Assembly: GCA_036388295.1 (NCBI GenBank)
Contig: DASVSC010000283.1
Location: 1-5,697, forward strand
Direction: 5' to 3'
Length of the DNA: 5,697 nt
From: RYN-431 sp036388295
GTDB taxonomy: Bacteria > Planctomycetota > Phycisphaerae > Tepidisphaerales > Tepidisphaeraceae
The translations under genes and the position numbers were made by a program. Positions 1 to 5,697 of this stretch are shown here, one piece after another; positions within the stretch are counted from its first letter, which is position 1; every line of letters begins with the position of its first letter. Under the pieces are notes generated by a model. It was given only the letters and a program-made list of their open reading frames with translations, did no database searches and was not told the origin of the DNA.

Positions 1-1
1 C

Positions 2-748
2 GAGCCTTTCCTGTTTCATTCCTTCCTGTCCGCCCCGCTCAACGCCGGGCTGTTGTCGCCGATGGAGATGATCCGCGCCGCCGAGCGCCGTTTCTACGAC
101 GGCCTGGCTCCATTGAACTGCGTGGAAGGGTTCATCCGACAGATCCTCGGCTGGCGCGAGTACGTGTACGGCATCTACTGGTCGTTCATGCCCGAATACC
201 GCGAACGAAATGCCCGCGGCAGCACCCGGCCGCTGCCGCAACTGTTTCGCGACGGACAGACGAAGATGAACTGCCTTCGCCAGTGCGTCGGCCAGGTGAT
301 CGAGCATGGCTACAGCCATCACATTCAGCGCCTGATGGTGATCTGCAACTTCGCCACGCTGGCAGGCGTCAATCCGCAGGCGATGACCGACTGGTTCCTC
401 AGCATGTACGTCGACAGCCACGACTGGGTTGTCACGCCGAATGTCGTGGGCATGGCGATGAACGCAGACGGCGGCACCATTGCCACCAAGCCGTACGTCA
501 GCAGCGCGGCCTACATCAACCGCATGAGCGACTACTGCAAAACGTGCGCGTACGACCACCGCGCCCGCACCGGCGAAAATGCCTGCCCGTTCAACTATCT
601 CTACTGGACCTTCCTGCAACACTTCCGCAGGCTGTTCGAGTCGAACCCACGCATGAAGATGGTGCTGAAGAATCTGGAGCGGGTTGAGACGCCTGAGATG
701 CGTCAGATGATGCTGCTGCGCAAGACATTTCTGGAAGCCCTGCCATAA
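2..748 (+). CDS. Cryptochrome/photolyase-related protein, Fe-S type (PhrB/FeS-BCP-like), 5'-truncated
   Basis: This is the C-terminal 248 residues of a protein of the iron-sulfur bacterial cryptochrome/photolyase family. The frame is open to the window's left edge and the upstream residues fit the family (EPFLFHS...LNAGLLSP). The TTG at 53 and the ATG at 62 are therefore internal, and the true start lies outside. Counting from the GAG at position 2, the FAD-binding helical region includes APLNCVEGFIRQILGWREY (about 36-54), HHIQRLMV (106-113) and PNVVGM (146-151). Four cysteines, C91, C179, C182 and C195, match the spacing of the [4Fe-4S] ligands known from Agrobacterium PhrB (88, 3 and 13 residues apart), so the cluster is probably intact. 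Known members are cytoplasmic flavoproteins that repair (6-4) photoproducts or sense light, and the sequence cannot tell these apart. Members are about 500 residues, so roughly half is missing here. gluQ starts 7 bases after the stop, which suggests co-transcription. Confidence 0.9.
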   Translation, partial: EPFLFHSFLSAPLNAGLLSPMEMIRAAERRFYDGLAPLNCVEGFIRQILGWREYVYGIYWSFMPEYRERNARGSTRPLPQLFRDGQTKMNCLRQCVGQVIEHGYSHHIQRLMVICNFATLAGVNPQAMTDWFLSMYVDSHDWVVTPNVVGMAMNADGGTIATKPYVSSAAYINRMSDYCKTCAYDHRARTGENACPFNYLYWTFLQHFRRLFESNPRMKMVLKNLERVETPEMRQMMLLRKTFLEALP

Positions 749-755
749 TCAGCCC

Positions 756-1721
756 ATGGCTGTGACCCGACTGGCCCCTTCGCCGACCGGCGCATTGCAC
801 CTCGGCAACGCGCGCACGTTCCTGGCGACGTGGGCGTTGGCCCGACAGCGCGGGTGGCGGGTGATCTTGCGCATCGAAGACCTGGACGGGCCACGCATCA
901 AGCCCGAGGCAACGCAGCAGGCGATCGACGACCTGACGTGGCTCGGCCTGGATTGGGACGAGGGGCCGATCTACCAGACGCCGCGCCTGCCACGCTATCG
1001 CGAGGTGCTGGATCGTCTGATCGCCAGCGGCCATGTTTATCCGTGCGTCTGCACGCGGCGCGAAATCGAGCAGGCCGCCAGCGCGCCGCACGCCGAGGAC
1101 GGAGCGGCCGTCTATCCGGGCACCTGCCGCAACCGAAGCGGTGCCGACGCCGGGACTGCGGCGGCCCGGTCGTCCGCCTGGCGTTTCGCGATGCCCGATA
1201 TGACGTTCGAGTTCCGCGACGACTTCGCCGGCGTGCGTCGATTCGATTTAACGAAACAGCTCGGCGACTTCATCCTCGCCAAACCGGACGGCACGCCCGC
1301 TTACCAATTGGCCGTCGTGGTCGATGACCGCGACAGCGGTGTCACCCATGTCGTCCGCGGCGACGACCTGCTCGACAGCGTCCCCCGCCAAGCCCTGCTG
1401 TACAACGCCCTCGGCTGGGACGACGCGCTGCCCGCCTACACGCACCTGCCACTCGTCCTCGGCTCCGACGGCCGGCGCCTGGCCAAACGTCACGGCGATA
1501 CGCGCCTCAGCACGTACCGCGCCAGCGGCTTATCCGCCGACCGTGTACGTGGCCTTCTGGCCGGATGGCTGGGGCTTGGCACGGTGAACGTCTGCTCGCC
1601 GCAAGAGATTTTAGACCGATTCGATTTGGCGAAGATCTCGCGCGAGCCGATCCGCATCGGGATGACTGGCGCGTTCGGAGTTAATAAGTTGCCGCAGATG
1701 AACGCGGATGAACGCAGATAA
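756..1721 (+). CDS. gluQ: Glutamyl-Q tRNA(Asp) synthetase
   Basis: GluQ is a cytoplasmic paralogue of glutamyl-tRNA synthetase that lacks the anticodon-binding domain. It activates glutamate with ATP and attaches it to the queuosine at position 34 of tRNA-Asp. The 321-residue product has only the catalytic part and is slightly longer than the usual ~300. It opens with RLAPSPTG (5-12), has the HIGH-type motif HLGN (15-18) and RIEDLD (39-44). A zinc site is formed by C97, C99, Y120 and C124. It continues with AYQLAVVVDD (182-191) and VVRGDDL (199-205), and ends the catalytic core with LAKRH (242-246) in place of KMSKR. The ATG at 756 puts the first motif at the family's usual distance from the N-terminus. 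There is no clear Shine-Dalgarno; translation is probably coupled to the upstream gene. The last eight or so residues (from about PQMNADERR) are encoded by the left arm of the downstream repeat, so the native C-terminus appears to have been altered. Its presence implies that the host makes or salvages queuosine. Confidence 0.95.
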   Translation: MAVTRLAPSPTGALHLGNARTFLATWALARQRGWRVILRIEDLDGPRIKPEATQQAIDDLTWLGLDWDEGPIYQTPRLPRYREVLDRLIASGHVYPCVCTRREIEQAASAPHAEDGAAVYPGTCRNRSGADAGTAAARSSAWRFAMPDMTFEFRDDFAGVRRFDLTKQLGDFILAKPDGTPAYQLAVVVDDRDSGVTHVVRGDDLLDSVPRQALLYNALGWDDALPAYTHLPLVLGSDGRRLAKRHGDTRLSTYRASGLSADRVRGLLAGWLGLGTVNVCSPQEILDRFDLAKISREPIRIGMTGAFGVNKLPQMNADERR

Positions 1722-1780
1722 AACAGACAGTCAAAGCGAGACTCTTTTTTCATCTGCGTTCATCTGTGTCCATCTGCGGC
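1691..1780. repeat. Long inverted repeat made of 10-bp units, between gluQ and lpxK
   Basis: The left arm (1691-1723) and right arm (1748-1780) pair into a 33-position helix. As + strand RNA only 1701/1770 and 1720/1751 are mismatched and two pairs (1704/1767, 1706/1765) are G-U, with a 24-base loop. Each arm is itself three tandem 10-bp units: CGCAGATGAA, CGCGGATGAA, CGCAGATAAA on the left (1693-1722) and TTCATCTGCG, TTCATCTGTG, TCCATCTGCG on the right (1750-1779). A T5 run at 1789-1793 follows at a distance of 8 bases, so the hairpin could end gluQ transcription, although this spacing is longer than in a classical terminator. Repeats of this type recur between genes in some planctomycetes and related bacteria (recollection, not checked here). 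It contains no transposase and no obvious target duplication. The left arm supplies the gluQ stop codon (1719-1721). Confidence 0.85.
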
Positions 1781-1795
1781 TAATCTAGTTTTTCC

Positions 1796-2827
1796 ATGTC
1801 CCGCGAACAGGACCTTCTCGCCATTCTCTCCGGCCAATCCAAAGGCCCGACGGCATCGCTCGCGCGCATCGGCCTGTCATTGATCGAGCCGTTCTACGCC
1901 TCGGCAACTCAGGCGCGCAACACCCTCTTCGACCGCGGCGTCAAGACCGTTCACGACCTCGGCCGGCCGACGATCAGTGTCGGCAATCTCACCACCGGCG
2001 GCACGGGCAAGACGCCGGTCGTGCAATGGCTCGTAAGGCAGTTCCTGAGCGCCCGCGTCCGCCCCGCCGTCCTGCTGCGCGGCTACCGCGCCAGGGACGG
2101 CGTCAGCGACGAGGCCGAGCTTTATCGACAGATCGACGGCGTCGAGGTTGAAGCCGATCCGGACCGCATTGCGGGGGCGGCCGCCGTGCTGAAGCGGTCG
2201 CCAGATGTCGGCGTCTTTCTACTCGACGACGGCTTCCAGCACCGCCGGGCCAAACGGGCGTTTGACCTCGTGCTGATTGACGCGACCAACCCGTTCGGCC
2301 ACGACCACGTTCTGCCCCGCGGCCTCCTTCGCGAGCCGGCCGCCGGACTGCGCCGCGCCGACGCCATCCTCATCACCCATGCCGACGAACGCGACGATCC
2401 GCTGATGGCGCGGCTGCGATCATTGAACCCCACGGCCCCGGTTTACCGCTGCCGTCATTCGGTGCGAAGATTGATCGACGCGGACGCGCATTCGCTCGAC
2501 ACGCAAACGCTCGCCCCGGCCGCCGGTGTTGCCGGGATCGGCAATCCGGACGCGTTTTTTAACGACATCGAATCGACGTTCCGGCTGCCGTTGAGCCGTC
2601 GCATTGCCCTGCCGGACCACGCCGCCTACGACGCCGCGGCCGTTGATCGCCTGAACGAATCGCTGGCCGGCGTGCGGACGGTGGTGACGACGGAAAAAGA
2701 TTGGGTCAAACTCCGCCGCCACGCCGGCCGGCTGGACGCGGCAATCGCCCGCGCGGTGCTGGAGCTCGATTTCGCCGACGGTCATGCGGACGCGTTGTGG
2801 CAGCAGATCGTTACCGCCGCGCAATAA
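1796..2827 (+). CDS. lpxK: Tetraacyldisaccharide 4'-kinase (lipid A biosynthesis)
   Basis: LpxK transfers the gamma-phosphate of ATP to the 4' position of tetraacyldisaccharide 1-phosphate, making lipid IVA at the inner face of the cytoplasmic membrane. The 343-residue length is close to the family norm (E. coli about 328). An amphipathic N-terminal stretch (about 20-45) fits the membrane-contacting helix. It is followed by the P-loop SVGNLTTGGTGKTP (61-74; K72, T73), RGYRA (95-99), SDEA (104-107; D105 is the probable counterpart of the Aquifex catalytic Asp99), and DDGFQHRR (144-151, Walker B region). Further on are LPRGLLREP (173-181), PDHAAY (273-278, with the conserved His275) and TEKDWVKL (299-306). 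The segment between the P-loop lysine and SDEA is about 14 residues shorter than in E. coli, the compact form I associate with PVC bacteria. The ATG at 1796 is the only reasonable start, because TAA at 1781 is in frame upstream and no other Met occurs before residue 204. No Shine-Dalgarno is visible. A hairpin starts 2 bases after the stop codon. Confidence 0.95.
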   Translation: MSREQDLLAILSGQSKGPTASLARIGLSLIEPFYASATQARNTLFDRGVKTVHDLGRPTISVGNLTTGGTGKTPVVQWLVRQFLSARVRPAVLLRGYRARDGVSDEAELYRQIDGVEVEADPDRIAGAAAVLKRSPDVGVFLLDDGFQHRRAKRAFDLVLIDATNPFGHDHVLPRGLLREPAAGLRRADAILITHADERDDPLMARLRSLNPTAPVYRCRHSVRRLIDADAHSLDTQTLAPAAGVAGIGNPDAFFNDIESTFRLPLSRRIALPDHAAYDAAAVDRLNESLAGVRTVVTTEKDWVKLRRHAGRLDAAIARAVLELDFADGHADALWQQIVTAAQ

Positions 2828-2829
2828 AA

Positions 2830-2865
2830 AGGCCGCACGGTGGAGGGTTCTATACCGTGCGGCCT
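2830..2865. terminator. 12-bp perfect hairpin just after lpxK, probable terminator
   Basis: AGGCCGCACGGT (2830-2841) pairs perfectly with ACCGTGCGGCCT (2854-2865) around a 12-base loop. The A-run 2826-2830 precedes the stem, so on the minus strand the hairpin is followed by TTTTT, the textbook intrinsic-terminator arrangement for leftward transcripts. On the + strand the stem is followed by GGCGGAGGAGG, with no T-tract. The position right after the lpxK stop still suggests that it defines or protects the 3' end of the lpxK message. The stem is clear; which direction it terminates is inference. Confidence 0.7.
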
Positions 2866-3131
2866 GGCGGAGGAGGAAACGAGGAGCGTTTACTCTCACG
2901 AGTATTCAGTTTTAGGGTCCCCATCGCTGGCGACGAATGACCTTTATCAAACCCTGTGCCGTGACCGAGGCGCGGCCATAATTTCTCTAAAGCCGGCGTA
3001 GCTGCCCGGAAATCCGCGTTATGATGCCGGTCGTCCGTTGTCCGCCGTCGCGCATCCGTGCAGCGTGCGAGGCAATGCCCAGCAACTGCGCATGAGCGTC
3101 GGACGGCCCCGATGAACTGTCGTACACCACC
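2866..3131. other. Intergenic region with no supported gene
   Basis: This is the rest of the 304-base gap between lpxK and the lipoprotein gene. It begins with a purine-rich stretch (GGCGGAGGAGG, then GAGGAG at 2881-2886). Two small potential hairpins follow: AAACG/CGTTT (2877-2881 with 2887-2891) and TACTC/GAGTA (2891-2895 with 2900-2904). They share base 2891, so they cannot both form fully. CATAAT (2977-2982) and TATGAT (3020-3025) each match five of six bases of a -10 box, but neither has a credible -35 box at 16-18 bases. The lipoprotein promoter is probably in here but cannot be placed. No Shine-Dalgarno precedes the ATG at 3132. Reading frames across this stretch on either strand look like chance frames in GC-rich DNA. 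Confidence 0.5.
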
Positions 3132-5697
3132 ATGAATTGCAAGAAACCCTCCGCCTTTTCGTTCGCGTCGCACCTCATCCCGCTGCTGGCCCTCGGCTTA
3201 GGCGGCTGCGGCATGCTTGGCACAGAATCGCCGGCGCTGAACACGCCGACCGCCACGGACAACAACTCGGCCACGACGCCGACGCCGGTGAATCGTCCCG
3301 ACCTGCTGACGGCCGCAGAACTTTCGCAAACGGTCCGGCCGCTGACGTCGCCGGTGACCTTGTCGGCCGGCCGCAGTGAATGGGTCAGCGTGGTGCTGCG
3401 CGTGCGTACGCCGGGCGTCGGCCGCGCGGCCACGCTGCGGCTGCCGGGCTGGACGGCGGGCACGCAACGCCTCAAGGGCCGGTCGCGCGTTTACCAGGTG
3501 CTGTCGATGCCGCTGGACGTGAACCGCGCGGCTTACGTCCGCCAGACCGGCCAGGCCGTGGCGGCCGAAACGTTGCCGCGGGCGCTGCTGCCGGTCACGG
3601 TTCAGGACGGGCGGATCGATCTGACGAAACTGCGCGACCCGAAGAAGCCGACCGACCCGAACGGCACGGCCGTCGACACCGACGTGCTGCTGTGGATCGA
3701 CCAGCGCGTGGCCATCGACGCCACGCCCGGCCATTACGACACGACCTTCGCCTGGCAGACCGATGCGACCGGCCAAGGCGCGGCCGCCACACCGGCCGAG
3801 ACGCGTGCGACGGTGACGGTCGGCCTCGACGTGGCGGATTTTGTCGTCCCCGACGACCGGCACCTCAACATGGTCGCCGACTTGCCGTGGGAACGGTTGC
3901 GCCGCCTCTGGCCGGAACATTTCGAAGCCGTTCGGCCGCAATTGCTGAGCCGTCGCGACAAGGACGCCGCGGGTGCCGTCGCGACTTTGGACGGCCTCGT
4001 CGCGTTGGCGCAGGAACACCGCGTGCAGGTGCACATTCCGCGCCTGCAGCCGGTGGTGAAGTGGAAGCCGGGCCAGCCCGTCGTCATCGACTGGGAAGAT
4101 TACGACGCACTCGTCGGCCCGTGGCTGAGCGGACAGGCCTTCACGGACCGCGTGCCGTTGGGATTCTGGGCCTTGCCGCGCATTGATTACCTTTCGAACC
4201 GGCCGGCCGCGTCGCAGGTGGAATATTACGCCAGCGCCGCCGCACACTTCGACCAGCGCGACTGGCTGCGGCTGTCGCCGGTGATCTTGACGAAAGAATC
4301 TCCCGGCCGGGCGAACGTGACGGAGCGCGTGCTGCTATCGGCCGAGGCGTCGCGCGTGTTGCGGGCGCACCCGCGCGTGCGCGTGATGCTGCCGCTGGAA
4401 CCGGCCGAGGCACAACTGGCTAGCGACCGCAGCCCCGACCTGATCGACCCGACCGCCAGCGGCCGACTGAACTGCGTCGCGCCCGGCCTGATCAGCGACT
4501 CGGCCCTGCTCACCTGGCCGAAAGAATTGGAGCGGCCGCAGAACTGGCTGCGCACGGACTTGTCGGGCCTGATCCCGTACACCGGTGCGGGCGGCGACGA
4601 GAGCGACGTGCGCGTCTGGTCGTGGGTGGCGTTCCTCCGCCGGGCGAATCTGATCCAGTGGGACGCCTGCCTGCCCGTCGAGCGAACGCCCGAGATGCCG
4701 GCCGACCCGAATGAACTCGTCTGGTTCTATCCCGGCAGTTGGTTCGGCGTCGACCAGCCCGTTCCCACCGTGCAACTCAAATGGCTCCGGCGGGCCCAGC
4801 AGGACTTCGAATACCTGCGCCTGGCCGACCAGCGCGGCAGCCTGCTGAGCGTCCTGCCGATGGCCCGGCTGCTGGCCAAGCCCGTTGAAATCCAGCCCGG
4901 CCAGTCGCCGGACCCGGTTTACGGCCTGCTCATCGGTACCGCCAACACCAATGCCTGGGCCGCCCTGAAACCGCTGCTCACGCGAATCCTGCAATCCCGC
5001 GGCCCCGGCATCACGCCGGACGAAACGGCCATGCGGGAGATCGATCAGCAGACGTTGCGCTGGATGGAGCCGTTGGAAAAGCCCGTGATTCTTCCCCGCC
5101 GTACCGAATGGCAGGTCGCCACGCCGCCGCCGGGCGAAGTCGGGCCGTGGGTGAATCTGCTGCTGAGTTTCGACCTGTACAACGCCAGCGACACCACGCC
5201 GGAGCGGAATCAGCTTAGCTTCACGCGCCTGTCGCCCGGCTGGATCGTGCAGCCGCAGCCGACGGAGATACCGAAACTGTCGATGTTCCAAGTCGTGCCG
5301 CAGGTGCTGCTGGCGCGCCTCGATCCCGGGCGGGTGAACTCCGCCGTGCACCCGCCGGTGCGCATCGAATACCGCAGCGGCCAAACCGGCGCGACGACAC
5401 CGTTGGACATCGTGGCCCCCGTCGCCCGCAGCACCCGCCGCACCGCCCCGCTGCTGATTAACGGCAGTCTCGACGACTGGGTCAGCGACGACGCGCTGCA
5501 GGGCGGCCCGCTGGTGAAGTTCATGAGCCGCCCGGCCGTTCAATCGCACGCGTTGGAGTACGCTTCGACCAAAACCGAAGCGTTCAGTGCGTGGGGCGAC
5601 GACGACTTTTACTTAGCCTTCCGCGCCGACGGCCTCGGCGGTGCCGGCCGGGTGATTGCCGGGCGCAATTTCGTGGACTACCAGCAAGGCCGCGCCT
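3132..5697 (+). CDS. Large secreted lipoprotein, DUF4091/GH123-like with CBM9-like C-terminal domain, 3'-truncated
   Basis: One frame stays open for 855 codons and leaves the window without a stop. The N-terminus is a lipoprotein signal: K4-K5, a hydrophobic stretch (about 15-24) and lipobox LGGC with the lipidated Cys at 26. A Thr/Pro/Ala/Asn-rich linker follows (about 31-53). Gly at +2 fits an outer-membrane destination. Residues about 60-230 begin with PVTLSAGRSEWVSVVLRVR (about 71-89), like the beta-sandwich that precedes GH123-type barrels. From about 230, LNMVADLPW, VVIDWEDYD (317-325), VWSWVAFLRRANLIQWD (about 495-511) and the WFYPG segment (531-535) with QDFEYL (557-562) follow the order seen in DUF4091/GH123-like proteins. 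NGSLDDW (777-783) starts a CBM9-like carbohydrate-binding domain cut by the edge. The position where family members usually have Asp-Glu-Pro reads LTKESPG (386-392), so glycosidase activity is doubtful. ATG 3132 is the only start after the in-frame stop at 3093. The family placement is motif recognition and remains tentative; the open frame and lipoprotein signal are clear. Confidence 0.8.
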   Translation, partial: MNCKKPSAFSFASHLIPLLALGLGGCGMLGTESPALNTPTATDNNSATTPTPVNRPDLLTAAELSQTVRPLTSPVTLSAGRSEWVSVVLRVRTPGVGRAATLRLPGWTAGTQRLKGRSRVYQVLSMPLDVNRAAYVRQTGQAVAAETLPRALLPVTVQDGRIDLTKLRDPKKPTDPNGTAVDTDVLLWIDQRVAIDATPGHYDTTFAWQTDATGQGAAATPAETRATVTVGLDVADFVVPDDRHLNMVADLPWERLRRLWPEHFEAVRPQLLSRRDKDAAGAVATLDGLVALAQEHRVQVHIPRLQPVVKWKPGQPVVIDWEDYDALVGPWLSGQAFTDRVPLGFWALPRIDYLSNRPAASQVEYYASAAAHFDQRDWLRLSPVILTKESPGRANVTERVLLSAEASRVLRAHPRVRVMLPLEPAEAQLASDRSPDLIDPTASGRLNCVAPGLISDSALLTWPKELERPQNWLRTDLSGLIPYTGAGGDESDVRVWSWVAFLRRANLIQWDACLPVERTPEMPADPNELVWFYPGSWFGVDQPVPTVQLKWLRRAQQDFEYLRLADQRGSLLSVLPMARLLAKPVEIQPGQSPDPVYGLLIGTANTNAWAALKPLLTRILQSRGPGITPDETAMREIDQQTLRWMEPLEKPVILPRRTEWQVATPPPGEVGPWVNLLLSFDLYNASDTTPERNQLSFTRLSPGWIVQPQPTEIPKLSMFQVVPQVLLARLDPGRVNSAVHPPVRIEYRSGQTGATTPLDIVAPVARSTRRTAPLLINGSLDDWVSDDALQGGPLVKFMSRPAVQSHALEYASTKTEAFSAWGDDDFYLAFRADGLGGAGRVIAGRNFVDYQQGRA

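Noticed and set aside
53..61. TTG at 53 as the start of the photolyase-like protein
   Set aside because: The frame is open to the left edge and the residues before the TTG match the family, so the protein continues upstream of the window.
1691..1780. Possible CRISPR-like array or insertion sequence
   Set aside because: Units are 10 bp with no spacers and are arranged as two opposed arms, and there is no transposase or cas gene nearby. An inverted-repeat element fits better.
2977..3025. Candidate -10 boxes CATAAT and TATGAT upstream of the lipoprotein
   Set aside because: Neither has a plausible -35 hexamer at 16-18 bases, and single near-matches are expected by chance.
2850..3173. A 107-codon minus-strand frame across the lpxK-lipoprotein gap
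   Set aside because: It overlaps the terminator hairpin and the lipoprotein start, has no recognised motif, and its C-terminus is encoded by the hairpin loop region.
3380..4186. A 268-codon + strand frame overlapping the lipoprotein
   Set aside because: It is out of frame with the lipoprotein and its product is dominated by Gly, Arg, Pro and Ala, typical of a shifted frame in GC-rich DNA.
3198..4247. A 349-codon open frame on the minus strand
   Set aside because: It is antisense to the lipoprotein, with low-complexity Arg/Gly/Gln/His composition and no recognisable domain. It is best explained as a shadow of the + strand coding sequence.
4335..5549. A 404-codon open frame on the minus strand
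   Set aside because: It lies wholly inside the lipoprotein gene in antisense, its translation is rich in Arg/Gly/His/Ala without family motifs, and such frames are expected opposite GC-rich genes. The + strand frame has a lipobox and ordered domain motifs.

Overview
The window is GC-rich bacterial DNA with all four recognisable genes on the + strand. A lipid A kinase shows a Gram-negative-type envelope. The LpxK sequence style, the absence of Shine-Dalgarno motifs, a large GH123/DUF4091-like lipoprotein and an intergenic repeat built from CGCAGATGAA-type units together suggest a planctomycete or related PVC bacterium. That assignment is inference and no marker gene proves it.

Layout. (1) Positions 2-748 hold the C-terminal half of an iron-sulfur cryptochrome/photolyase-related protein, with its 5' part outside the window. 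(2) Seven bases later, 756-1721 encodes glutamyl-Q tRNA(Asp) synthetase (GluQ), complete with zinc site and both ATP-binding signatures. (3) Positions 1691-1780 form a long inverted repeat whose arms are each three 10-bp units. The end of gluQ runs into its left arm. (4) Positions 1796-2827 encode LpxK, the lipid A 4'-kinase. (5) A perfect 12-bp hairpin follows at 2830-2865. The next ~265 bases contain no gene I can support. (6) From 3132 to the right edge runs one uninterrupted reading frame of 855 codons with no stop. It encodes a large lipoprotein with an N-terminal beta-sandwich-like region, a DUF4091/GH123-like barrel whose usual catalytic Asp-Glu pair looks degenerate, and the start of a CBM9-like domain.

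The genes do not form one pathway. The photolyase-like gene and gluQ are close enough to be co-transcribed and translationally coupled. lpxK is separated from them by the repeat hairpin, and the lipoprotein is separated from lpxK by the second hairpin and a 304-base gap, so it is probably its own transcription unit.

I found no convincing evidence of a new defence system, CRISPR array, RNA gene or complete mobile element. The items most worth a second look are the repeat that has become part of the gluQ coding end, the lipoprotein with an altered active-site segment, and a hairpin whose T-tract lies on the minus-strand side.
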